Position numbers and translations under genes: made by a program
Part shown: piece after piece, positions 1 through 5,540 of the stretch
How the letters are laid out: each line of letters starts with the position of its first letter
Numbering within the stretch: the stretch's first letter is position 1
Notes under the pieces: model-generated
Databases searched by the model: none
Seen by the model: only the letters and a program-made list of their open reading frames with translations
What the model was told of the DNA's origin: nothing
Source of the DNA: Armatimonadetes bacterium RBG_19FT_COMBO_69_19
Lineage (GTDB): Bacteria > Sysuimicrobiota > Sysuimicrobiia > Sysuimicrobiales > Kaftiobacteriaceae
DNA: 5,540 bases
Reading direction: 5' to 3'
NCBI GenBank assembly: GCA_001768125.1
Contig: MENB01000009.1
Coordinates: 1-5,540 of the forward strand

Positions 1-172
1 CGTGGTGATGACCTGATTCACGGGACCCGGTGTGGCTGTGGCCTGCATGTCCGCAGCCGTGACCGGCCCCGTGACCACCCCCGCCGTGCATGCGGAGGTG
101 CAGCCAGATGAACACGGCGAAGAAGGCCGCGTAGAGTACCCAGCCGCTGTACGCTTGCCAGAGATCCGCCAT
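1..172 (-). CDS. Small single-span membrane protein with His/Gly-rich tail (partial, 3' end outside window)
   Basis: The visible 57 residues begin with ATG at 172. A GAGGTGAT ribosome binding site lies 4 bases upstream, which supports the start. Residues 1-10 are short and polar. Residues 11-25 form one hydrophobic span (WVLYAAFFAVFIWLH). The rest is rich in glycine and histidine: ten His between residues 25 and 57, plus Cys40. No stop codon is reached before the window ends. The shape resembles small DUF2933-like membrane proteins with HGGH-type tails, which often accompany copper ATPases; this match is from memory, not a search. It is the fourth gene of the putative copper operon, 25 bases after the DUF881 gene. 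Its tail probably binds Cu or another soft metal. Which side of the membrane the tail faces cannot be told from the sequence. Confidence 0.75.
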   Translation of the reverse strand, partial: MADLWQAYSGWVLYAAFFAVFIWLHLRMHGGGGHGAGHGCGHAGHSHTGSRESGHHH

Positions 173-197
173 ACCTATCACCTCTTCCGGATCGGGT

Positions 198-899
198 TTA
201 CTGCCCGATGCGAACGGACGCCACCGGGATCGGCCCGCGGTACGGAGGAACGAGCAGCCGTGCGCTGCGTGTCATGGACACAGGGAAGTCGAACGCGCGC
301 AGGTAGGCGATCTGACCGTCGCTCCGGCGGAGGTACGAGTCAAGCGTCTCCGGCTGCCCGATGGCCTCGATCCGCAGGGGCGGCGTGACCCGCCGCCGGT
401 TGACGAGGATCGTCGCCCCCACGCACTGGATGGACGACCCGACTGTGAAGCGCTCGCCGTTGATCGCCACTGCCTCTGCGCCCGCCGCCCACAACTCATT
501 GACGACCGCCTGCAGGTCGGTGTAGTGCACCAGGACGTTGTTGGGATCTTCACCCGGAAGCAGCGCCCGAGGACTGTCTCGCATCTCGACGACGACCCCT
601 GGGCCTTCGACGGACGTCAGACCCGCCTGGGCCCGCAGCCGCTCCACCTCCGCGTTCAAGGCGAGCACATCCTCCTGGCCCTCGACCGAGCGCCACCGCA
701 TCACGGCCACCCGCTCCCGCAGGACCGCCACCTCCTGCTCGAGCGTCCGGCGCGACGCCTCCGAGCGCTGGAGCCGGTAGCCGAACTCCTGGAGTTGCGG
801 GGACGGGATGCCCAGGGCCTGCCGGATGCGTAGCTCGTTGCGAAGCTGGGTCACGGTGAGGAATGCGGTCAGCAGGATGACGAGCGCGACCGGGATCAC
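198..899 (-). CDS. DUF881-family membrane-anchored coiled-coil protein (YlxW/YlxX-like)
   Basis: This 233-residue protein starts with GTG at 899, supported by GGAG six bases upstream, inside the end of the cupredoxin gene. Residues 2-17 form a short N-terminal membrane anchor. Residues about 44-92 are heptad-like and charged, a probable coiled coil. Residues about 97-222 match the DUF881 fold by its recognisable blocks: VEGPGVVVEM (97-106), DPNNVLVH (118-125), VVNELWAAGAEAVAINGER (132-150) and CVGATILVN (159-167), then an IEAIG segment. Family members such as Bacillus YlxW/YlxX lie near division and envelope genes and have no well-defined biochemical role. Here the gene follows the cupredoxin gene by 3 bases, so the two are almost certainly co-transcribed and perhaps translationally coupled. 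That places it in a copper-export operon, an unusual setting. A scaffold role at the outer membrane face is possible but unproven. Confidence 0.88.
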   Translation of the reverse strand: MIPVALVILLTAFLTVTQLRNELRIRQALGIPSPQLQEFGYRLQRSEASRRTLEQEVAVLRERVAVMRWRSVEGQEDVLALNAEVERLRAQAGLTSVEGPGVVVEMRDSPRALLPGEDPNNVLVHYTDLQAVVNELWAAGAEAVAINGERFTVGSSIQCVGATILVNRRRVTPPLRIEAIGQPETLDSYLRRSDGQIAYLRAFDFPVSMTRSARLLVPPYRGPIPVASVRIGQ

Positions 900-902
900 G
901 CG

Positions 903-1280
903 CTACTCCGCGATCAGCTTCCCGTGCAGCATCCCCATCTGGCACTGGAACGCGTACGTCCCCTTCGTCTTGGGGAGGAGCTCCATCACCACGACCTCGC
1001 CGGAGGGTAGCTGCGCCGACTTCTGGAAATCCGGGAACACCACCATCTCCGAGCAGCTGCTCGTTTCCTCGCGGCGGAACTTCAGGCGAACCGGCGTGCC
1101 GGCTTCGACGCGGATCACGTCGGGAGTGTAGCCGCCTTTGACGAGAATCATTGCCTCCTGATAGCCGGATGGCGTCAGACCCGCCTTCACACCCTCCTTC
1201 TTCGCCAGCCAGAAAAACCACACGATGAAGGCGATCGTTCCGGCACCGCCGAGCAGCACGAGGATCTTGTCAGGCGTCAT
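903..1280 (-). CDS. Membrane-anchored cupredoxin-like copper-binding protein
   Basis: This 125-residue protein begins with ATG at 1280, behind a GGGAGGT ribosome binding site 9 bases upstream. Residues 5-25 form a transmembrane anchor (ILVLLGGAGTIAFIVWFFWL), followed by a KKEG stop-transfer-like stretch, so the C-terminal domain probably lies outside the cytoplasm. Residues about 43-124 look like a cupredoxin beta-barrel of the Cupredoxin_1 / EfeO-type group: a VKGGYTPDVIRVEAGTPVRL strand block, then ETSSCSEMVVFPDF, and a C-terminal CQMGMLHGKL. Likely metal ligands are Cys76, Cys113, Met115, Met117 and His119. The His-Cys-His-Met set of plastocyanin and azurin is not present in its usual order. 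The gene lies 30 bases after the copper ATPase gene and 3 bases before the DUF881 gene. The likely role is to accept or buffer copper delivered by the ATPase. Confidence 0.87.
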   Translation of the reverse strand: MTPDKILVLLGGAGTIAFIVWFFWLAKKEGVKAGLTPSGYQEAMILVKGGYTPDVIRVEAGTPVRLKFRREETSSCSEMVVFPDFQKSAQLPSGEVVVMELLPKTKGTYAFQCQMGMLHGKLIAE

Positions 1281-1310
1281 GATCGTCAGACCTCCCTCTC
1301 CATCTCACCA

Positions 1311-3449
1311 TCAGGCCGCCGAGACCGTCGGCCGGAACCGCTTTAGGCGGTTCGCATTGCTGATGACGGTCACGGAACTAAACGACATCGCCCCGGCGGC
1401 CAGGATCGGCGACAGCAGGAGTTCGAAGAAGGGGTACAGCACGCCCAGCGCGATGGGAATCCCCACGGAGTTGTAGATGAAGGCGCCGAACAGGTTCTGG
1501 TAGACGTTGCGCATCGTCGCCCGGCTGATCTGGATGGCCGTGACCACCCCGCGCAGGCTCCCCTTGATCAGCGTGATGTCGCTGGCCTCGATGGCCACGT
1601 CGGTGCCGGTCCCGATGGCGAAGCCGACGTCGGACTGGGCCAGCGCCGGGGCGTCGTTGATGCCGTCGCCCACCATCCCCACGACCCTGCGCTCCAGCTG
1701 CAGCTTCTGAACCTCATGCGCCTTGTCCTGAGGGAGCACCTCGGCCAGGACACGCTCGACCCCGACCTCCCGGGCGATCGCGTTCGCCGTCCGCACATTG
1801 TCGCCCGTGATCATGACGACCTCGATGCCCATGCGCCTGAGCGCGATGATGGCCTCCACGGAGTCCGCTTTGATCGTGTCGGCGACCGCGATGATGCCGG
1901 CCGCGCGGCCGTCGACCGCCAGGTACATCGGGGTCCGGCCGGCGTCCGCCAGCCGCCGGGCCTGCGGCTCGAGCGTCTCCACGTCGATCCCGCGGTCACG
2001 CATGAGCTTGACGTTGCCGAGCAGCACCCGGCGGCCGTCCACGGCCGCCTCGACGCCGTGGCCGGGGATCGCCCGGAAGTCGGCGGCGTCTCCGATCCCT
2101 AGGCCTCGGGCCTCTGCGCCCTCCACGATCGCCTGCGCCAGCGGATGCTCGGAGGATCGTTCCACCGCCGCGGCCAGGCGCAGCGCCTCGTCGTCCGCGA
2201 TGCCGTTGGTGACGATCACGTCGGTGAGCGCCGGCTTCCCGTGCGTGATCGTGCCCGTCTTGTCGAGCACGATGGTGGTCAACTCCTTCGCCTTCTGCAG
2301 CGCCTCGCCACCGCGGATCAGGATCCCGTGGGTGGCCCCGAGACCGATCCCCGTGGTCAGCGACATGGGGGTGGCCATGCCCAGGGCGCACGGGCAGGCG
2401 ATGATCAGCGTGGTGACCGCGACCACGAGCGCGTATGTCAGCGCCGGGGCCGGCCCGAAGAGGTACCAGACCACGAACCCCACGATGGCGAGGATGATAA
2501 CGGCCGGCGTGAAGTAGCCGCTGACCACATCCACGATGCGCTGGATCGGCACCTTGGTCGCCTGCGCATCCTGCACCATGCGAATGATGCTGGCCAGGGC
2601 GGTGTCCGCGCCGACCTTCGTGGCGCGGAACCGGAACGCGCCCGTCTTGTTGATCGTCGCGCCGATCACCTCGTCGCCTTCGCGCTTCTCGACCGGGATC
2701 GACTCTCCGGTGATCATCGACTCGTCCACTGCGGAGCTGCCCGCGACTACCACGCCGTCCACCGGGACCTTGTCACCCGGGCGGACGATCACCACGTCGC
2801 CCACCGCGACCTCCTCCACCGGCACGTCCACCTCGGCGCCGTCGCGCAGAACGCGCGCCGTCTTCGCCTGCAGGCCGATGAGTTTCTTGATCGCCTCACT
2901 GGTGCGGCCCTTCGCCCGGATCTCCATCGCGAGCCCCAGCACCACCAGCGCGGTCACTACGACCGTGACGTCGTAATACACCTCCGTCATGCCCTCTTCC
3001 GGAAAGAGCCTCGGGAACAGGACGGCGATCGTGGAGTAGATCCACGCCACCGAGGTGCCGAAGGCGATCAGGGTATGCATGTTGGCCTGGCGGGTGCGCA
3101 GACTGGCCCACATGCCGGTGAAGAACTGGCTCCCGCTGTAGATCAGCACCGCCAGGCTGAGCACGCCCATGACCATCCACAGGGCGCGCACCGACTCACT
3201 GCCGCGCGGCAGCCACTCGCGCAGCACTGGGAACAGCCAGGGGTACGAGAAGATCATCGTGAATGCGCCGATGGCCGCCCCGAACCACCACTTCCGCATC
3301 AACGAGCGGTACTCGCGCTCTTCGTCCGACCGCCCCGCCTCCCCAGCCCCCGGCGCGCCGGGCTCCGACACGCGGTCGCCCGCGTCGCGCACCGCGGCCT
3401 GGATGCCGTGCCGCGCGTTCGTGATGAGGCCTGCTCCACTCCCAGCCAT
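1311..3449 (-). CDS. copA: Copper-translocating P1B-type ATPase without N-terminal metal-binding domain
   Basis: The product is an inner-membrane pump that couples ATP hydrolysis to export of a soft metal, most likely Cu(I). From the ATG at 3449 it has 712 residues. Visible motifs are TGES (247-250, actuator), CPC (352-354, TM6 metal site), DKTGT with phosphorylated Asp396, SEHPL with His435-Pro436 of the nucleotide-binding domain, TGD (548-550) and GDGIND (594-599). TM7 carries YN (659-660) and TM8 carries MSFSS (688-692). CPC with YN and MxxSS is the P1B-1 Cu(I) signature; a Zn/Cd or P1B-3 CPH pump would differ. Eight membrane spans are expected. The first 50 residues have no GMTCxxC heavy-metal-associated domain, YHS domain or His-rich stretch, unlike most CopA/CopB proteins. 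A GTG at 3488 would add 13 residues, but the ATG has the better ribosome binding site and fits the predicted promoter. The gene probably heads a four-gene operon. Confidence 0.95.
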   Translation of the reverse strand: MAGSGAGLITNARHGIQAAVRDAGDRVSEPGAPGAGEAGRSDEEREYRSLMRKWWFGAAIGAFTMIFSYPWLFPVLREWLPRGSESVRALWMVMGVLSLAVLIYSGSQFFTGMWASLRTRQANMHTLIAFGTSVAWIYSTIAVLFPRLFPEEGMTEVYYDVTVVVTALVVLGLAMEIRAKGRTSEAIKKLIGLQAKTARVLRDGAEVDVPVEEVAVGDVVIVRPGDKVPVDGVVVAGSSAVDESMITGESIPVEKREGDEVIGATINKTGAFRFRATKVGADTALASIIRMVQDAQATKVPIQRIVDVVSGYFTPAVIILAIVGFVVWYLFGPAPALTYALVVAVTTLIIACPCALGMATPMSLTTGIGLGATHGILIRGGEALQKAKELTTIVLDKTGTITHGKPALTDVIVTNGIADDEALRLAAAVERSSEHPLAQAIVEGAEARGLGIGDAADFRAIPGHGVEAAVDGRRVLLGNVKLMRDRGIDVETLEPQARRLADAGRTPMYLAVDGRAAGIIAVADTIKADSVEAIIALRRMGIEVVMITGDNVRTANAIAREVGVERVLAEVLPQDKAHEVQKLQLERRVVGMVGDGINDAPALAQSDVGFAIGTGTDVAIEASDITLIKGSLRGVVTAIQISRATMRNVYQNLFGAFIYNSVGIPIALGVLYPFFELLLSPILAAGAMSFSSVTVISNANRLKRFRPTVSAA

Positions 3450-3457
3450 GACACCCC

Positions 3458-3464
3458 TCACCTT
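3458..3464 (-). promoter_or_regulatory. Ribosome binding site that decides the ATPase start
   Basis: On the minus strand AAGGTGA lies 8 bases before the ATG at 3449. The alternative in-frame GTG at 3488 has only a G-rich run upstream and would lie about 6 bases from the predicted transcription start, too close for a normal leader. The ATG at 3449 is therefore preferred. Confidence 0.65.
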
Positions 3465-3500
3465 CCCATGTTCCAGCCGCCTGCCCACAGCGTCGCCCCC

Positions 3501-3533
3501 AGCATAGGGGCCGGACGCCCGGGCGATGGTTAA
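3501..3533 (-). promoter_or_regulatory. Putative promoter of the copper operon
   Basis: On the minus strand a TATGCT hexamer (3501-3506) resembles a -10 box at four of six positions. It lies 21 bases downstream of TTAACC (3528-3533), the gene-proximal TTAA element. There is no good -35 at 17 bp, which fits an activator-dependent promoter. The inferred start near 3494 gives a leader of about 45 bases before the ATG at 3449. The spacer contains a perfect 10-bp palindrome, CGCCCGGGCG (3516-3525). This is a prediction by eye only. Confidence 0.4.
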
Positions 3534-3567
3534 GCCGATTTCATGGGGACCTTAAGGTTTGCTTAAA
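3530..3567 (-). promoter_or_regulatory. Operator-like TTAA array with 11-bp period upstream of the copper ATPase
   Basis: TTAA occurs at 3530, 3552 and 3563, that is with steps of 22 and 11 bp. The missing 11-bp register (3541-3544) reads ATGA on the minus strand. The distal pair forms TTTAAGCAAACCTTAAG on the minus strand (3567-3551), which matches 14 of 17 bases at 5135-5151 upstream of the LysM-M23 gene. Eleven-bp spacing is typical of tandem sites for OmpR/PhoB-family response regulators. The element overlaps the stop codon of the upstream gene (3552-3554). The regulator is not in the window. Confidence 0.45.
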
Positions 3568-4220
3568 CCGGGTGCGCCGGACGCCGGAGCGAGGTCCATC
3601 CCCAACTTGTCCAGCAGCTTGAGGAGGATGAGTGTGGGGTCTGTGAACTGGGCGCTGCGTAAGATCGGCCGGTACTCGCGCAGCCGCCCCATGATGAACT
3701 CCAGGATGTGGCCCAGCGTGATGATCAAGACCGCAGGCACCGGCGGCTCCTCCACGTGGCCGCAGAACGAGGCCAGGCGGACTCGGCAGGGCACGCCGTG
3801 CGCCGCGGACAACCTGAACTCGCCCGTCGCCGCGAGCGCGGCAGCCGCCGCAGCGGTGTGTCCCTCCGGGCAGCAGCCCGATCGCCGCAGGGCCGCGTGG
3901 AGAACCTCCGGGGAGGTCAGACGGCGGTTGAGCTGGGCGGCGCCCTCCTTGACCTCGCCGATGAGGACGTCGGGGATGTTGGCCTGCAGCTCGAGCGCCG
4001 GATCCTCGGCGAGCAGGATCTCGCAGCGCTCCTCACCGCGCCCCTGTGGATGGCGCAGGACCGTGTCCGCCGCGTGCGGCAGGCGCACCGCCAGCACGTC
4101 CAGATCCGTCGCGGTTTCGTAGCGCCCGCCGCCCGAGGGATGCTGCACCTGGAACTCTGTGACGGTGAAGTACCCGTTTAGACGGAGGTAGCTTTCGACG
4201 AGACCAACCGCCGGATCCAC
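3552..4220 (-). CDS. Hypothetical protein with PD-(D/E)xK-nuclease-like motif
   Basis: I do not recognise a named family for this 222-residue protein. It starts with GTG at 4220 behind a strong GGAGGTG five bases upstream. There is no signal peptide, so it is probably cytoplasmic. The N-terminal half has the pattern of a PD-(D/E)xK nuclease core: a helix with Glu9, then EF (22-23) and YETATDLDVLAVR (34-46) with Asp39 and Asp41, then PDVLIGEVKEG (83-93) with Glu89-x-Lys91. Spacing and surrounding beta-strand hydrophobics fit, but nuclease activity is inference. The C-terminal half contains GCCPEGH (115-121) and FCGH (152-155), a possible metal-binding set, and ends in a helical tail. The gene starts 17 bases after the LysM-M23 gene ends, so the two are probably co-transcribed. 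Its stop codon lies in the TTAA element serving the next operon. Confidence 0.72.
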   Translation of the reverse strand: MDPAVGLVESYLRLNGYFTVTEFQVQHPSGGGRYETATDLDVLAVRLPHAADTVLRHPQGRGEERCEILLAEDPALELQANIPDVLIGEVKEGAAQLNRRLTSPEVLHAALRRSGCCPEGHTAAAAAALAATGEFRLSAAHGVPCRVRLASFCGHVEEPPVPAVLIITLGHILEFIMGRLREYRPILRSAQFTDPTLILLKLLDKLGMDLAPASGAPGLSKP

Positions 4221-4237
4221 ACGAGCACCTCCGCGCC

Positions 4238-5068
4238 TCAGCGCGTCCCCCGGAGAAACTGCAGTGGGTCCAGGGGCCGGTTGTTCCGTCGGACCTCGAA
4301 GTGCAGGTTCGGGCCGGTGACGTGGCCGGTTGTGCCCACGCGGGCGATGAGTTGCCCATCCTGCACGCGCTGCCCAACCTCAACGAGCACGCTGGAAGCA
4401 TGCCCGTACCACGTCGTCAGACCGGCGCCGTGGTCTAGGATGACCAGCGCCCCGTATCCGCCCAACCACCCCGCGAACTTCACCACGCCGTCTCTCGCCG
4501 CGGTGATCGGAGTTCCGATGGGCGCCCCGATGTCGATCCCGTGATGGTGGCGTCGCCCGCGGGGGCCGAAGCGCGAGGTCACCACCCCCCGGCTGGGCCA
4601 GGCCATGGCCGGTCGCACCGCAAGAGCGACGGGGTTGCGGCGTTTCAGGTCGGCCGGGGGTCCGCCGGTCACCTGCAGGATCACGCCGAGCTGGATGCGG
4701 TTCCCGTCGGCCAGGCTATTCAGCCTGACCACGGCCGCAGGGGGCATCCGGTGCATGCGCGCGATACTCCAGACGGTGTCGCCTGCCTGGACCGTGTGCC
4801 GGCCGAGCGGCGGAACGGTGCTGGCCATGCCATCGGTCGGGGGAATAGTGAGGGACTGCCCCACCTGCAGGCGATCGGGTGACACCAGGCCCGTCGCTCG
4901 GGCGATCGCGTCCGGGGTCACCCCATGCTCCCGGCTGATCGCCCACAGCGTCTCACCTGGAGCGACGACGTGGACATCCTGACGCTGGACGACAGAACCC
5001 GCGCGGACGGAAGGCGCCGTGACGAAGGCGACGCTGAGGACCGCGAGAACGCAGGAGAGAGCGCGCAT
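4238..5068 (-). CDS. Secreted LysM-LysM-M23 peptidase-family cell-wall protein
   Basis: The ATG at 5068 follows GGAGGT by 4 bases. Of 276 residues, 1-23 form a signal peptide with a probable cut after VRA. Two LysM peptidoglycan-binding domains follow (about 32-76 and 90-134), both with the GETLWAI / GDTVWSI start. The M23 (LytM-type) domain spans about 158-272. Zinc ligands are visible as His175 and Asp179 (HHGID) and His256 (NLHFE); the YGH motif gives His223, a catalytic candidate. The usual HxH motif reads Asn254-Leu-His256, so the second catalytic His is replaced by Asn. The protein may be a peptidoglycan endopeptidase of altered activity or an amidase activator of the NlpD/EnvC kind, though those usually lose the zinc ligands instead. 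It is probably the first gene of a two-gene unit with the nuclease-like protein. Confidence 0.93.
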   Translation of the reverse strand: MRALSCVLAVLSVAFVTAPSVRAGSVVQRQDVHVVAPGETLWAISREHGVTPDAIARATGLVSPDRLQVGQSLTIPPTDGMASTVPPLGRHTVQAGDTVWSIARMHRMPPAAVVRLNSLADGNRIQLGVILQVTGGPPADLKRRNPVALAVRPAMAWPSRGVVTSRFGPRGRRHHHGIDIGAPIGTPITAARDGVVKFAGWLGGYGALVILDHGAGLTTWYGHASSVLVEVGQRVQDGQLIARVGTTGHVTGPNLHFEVRRNNRPLDPLQFLRGTR

Positions 5069-5106
5069 CGATACCTCCGCACGGCAGGGATGCCCTCATG
5101 CCGGCT

Positions 5107-5139
5107 ACGCTAGACCGCTCGAGTCGCGCCGCGTTTTAA
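5107..5139 (-). promoter_or_regulatory. Putative promoter of the LysM-M23 gene
   Basis: On the minus strand TTAAAA (5134-5139) lies 21 bases upstream of a weak -10-like TAGCGT (5107-5112), the same spacing as in the copper-operon promoter. The inferred start near 5100 gives a leader of about 32 bases, long enough for the GGAGGT site before the ATG at 5068. The -10 match is only three of six bases, so support rests mainly on the shared layout. Confidence 0.33.
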
Positions 5140-5151
5140 GAAAACATTAAA
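5135..5151 (+). promoter_or_regulatory. Operator-like TTAA-N7-TTAA element upstream of the LysM-M23 gene
   Basis: TTAA at 5136 and 5147 are 11 bp apart. The plus strand reads TTTAAGAAAACATTAAA, matching 14 of 17 bases of the copper-operon element (which has this sense on the minus strand). Shared consensus: TTTAAGMAAACMTTAAR. Relative to the downstream gene the two copies are therefore in opposite orientation, although the outer TTAA pair is symmetric. It lies just before the end of the methyltransferase gene. Confidence 0.42.
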
Positions 5152-5152
5152 T

Positions 5153-5540
5153 CTACCGAGGATGAGCGCGGCCCCGTTCGCGACTTACCTCCATGAGCTT
5201 GACGACCCCGAGCGGTCCGTACTCCTCCATCACGCGGATCTCCAGACCGGCGCGCCGGACTTTCTCCACCGTGCGGCGGTTGACGTGCGACCCGGTCAGG
5301 CGGACGAGCAGGGGGTCGAGTAGATCCATCAGTGGGCCGATCACCGGCCGATCGATGCGCACGTGCTCCAGCAGGAGGGTGATCCCGCCGGGTCTCACCA
5401 CCCGGGCCAGCTCCCGCAGCCCCCGCACCGGATCGGGAACGGAGCAGAAGACAAAGGTCGCCACCGCGCTGTCGAAGGAATCGGGCGGAAAGGGGAGGTC
5501 CTGGACATCGGCCTCGCGGACATCCACCGGCACGCGGAGC
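5153..5540 (-). CDS. Class I SAM-dependent methyltransferase (partial, 5' end outside window)
   Basis: The reading frame is open to the window edge and stops with TAG at 5153, giving 128 visible residues. GTG at 5533 is an internal Val, not a start, because the conserved fold needs an N-terminal SAM-binding motif I that lies beyond the window. What is visible is the Methyltransf_11 core: the ADVQDLPFPPDSFD block (motif II region), TFVFCSVPDP, then LRELARVVRPGG (post-motif region) and LLLEHVR. The C-terminal part, with LMDLLDPLLVRLTG and NRRTVEKVRRAGLEI, resembles UbiE/METTL7-like small-molecule or lipid methyltransferases. The substrate cannot be told. An 84-base gap with its own putative promoter separates it from the LysM-M23 gene, so it is probably a separate unit; no clear terminator is seen. 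Confidence 0.88.
   Translation of the reverse strand, partial: LRVPVDVREADVQDLPFPPDSFDSAVATFVFCSVPDPVRGLRELARVVRPGGITLLLEHVRIDRPVIGPLMDLLDPLLVRLTGSHVNRRTVEKVRRAGLEIRVMEEYGPLGVVKLMEVSRERGRAHPR

Noticed and set aside
550..1221. A 223-codon minus-strand frame overlapping the cupredoxin and DUF881 genes.
   Set aside because: It is a frame-shifted shadow: low-complexity Gly/Arg/Ala composition, no domain, and it conflicts with two well-supported genes.
3450..3488. GTG at 3488 as the ATPase start.
   Set aside because: It has a poor ribosome binding site and almost no leader from the predicted promoter, and it adds no conserved residues. The ATG at 3449 has AAGGTGA at a good distance.
2145..3533. 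A 462-codon open frame on the plus strand opposite the copper ATPase.
   Set aside because: Its translation is rich in Arg, His, Asp and Gly with no recognisable domain, as expected for the antisense of a GC-rich conserved gene. The minus-strand ATPase is unmistakable.
3549..3569. A CueR-type operator, suggested by the palindrome ACCTTAAGGT and the nearby AAACC/GGTTT inverted repeat.
   Set aside because: It lies well upstream of the -10-like hexamer instead of inside a 19-bp spacer, and the matching element upstream of the LysM-M23 gene lacks the palindrome. The 11-bp periodicity explains both sites better.
5083..5102. A possible hairpin (GGCA...TGCC with inner GGG/CCC) as a terminator or leader structure.
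   Set aside because: The stem is short and asymmetric, has no T-run, and lies in the expected leader of the LysM-M23 gene.
5134..5151. The AT-rich GTTTT/AAAAC inverted repeat as a terminator of the methyltransferase gene.
   Set aside because: The stem is only 5 A/T-rich pairs with no GC-rich stem or following U-run. Its match to the element before the copper operon favours a regulatory site.

Overview
This is a GC-rich bacterial window in which every recognisable gene lies on the minus strand, so transcription runs from high to low coordinates. The organism cannot be named from the sequence. A DUF881-family protein (the YlxW/YlxX type typical of Firmicutes, Actinobacteria and relatives) and a LysM-M23 cell-wall protein point loosely to a Terrabacteria-like, possibly uncultivated, lineage. 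That is inference. No RNA genes, CRISPR arrays, insertion sequences or origins were seen.

In transcription order: (1) 5540-5153 holds the C-terminal part of a class I SAM-dependent methyltransferase that enters from outside the window. (2) An 84-bp AT-rich gap carries a putative promoter. (3) 5068-4238 is a secreted protein with two LysM domains and an M23 (LytM-type) peptidase domain. (4) Seventeen bases later, 4220-3552 is an unnamed protein with a PD-(D/E)xK-nuclease-like motif pattern. (5) A second gap of about 100 bp carries another putative promoter. (6) 3449-1311 is a copper-type P1B ATPase with no N-terminal metal-binding domain. (7) 1280-903 is a membrane-anchored cupredoxin-like protein. 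(8) 899-198 is a membrane-anchored coiled-coil DUF881 protein, 3 bases after the cupredoxin. (9) 172-1 is the start of a small one-span membrane protein with a His/Gly-rich tail, cut by the window edge.

Genes 6-9 look like one copper-handling operon. The ATPase would expel Cu(I). The cupredoxin and the His-rich protein are natural candidates to bind or pass on copper outside the membrane, in place of the cytosolic metal-binding domain the ATPase lacks. The DUF881 gene is an unexpected member, because that family is usually met near cell-division and envelope genes.

The most interesting non-coding signal is shared by the two promoter regions. All five TTAA tetranucleotides I could find in the window fall there, spaced by multiples of 11 bp (3530, 3552, 3563; and 5136, 5147). 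A 17-bp element matches at 14 positions between the two sites. In each, the TTAA nearest the gene sits the same distance (21 bp from hexamer to hexamer) from a -10-like hexamer. This suggests one regulator, plausibly an OmpR/PhoB-family response regulator, controlling both the cell-wall/nuclease-like pair and the copper operon.
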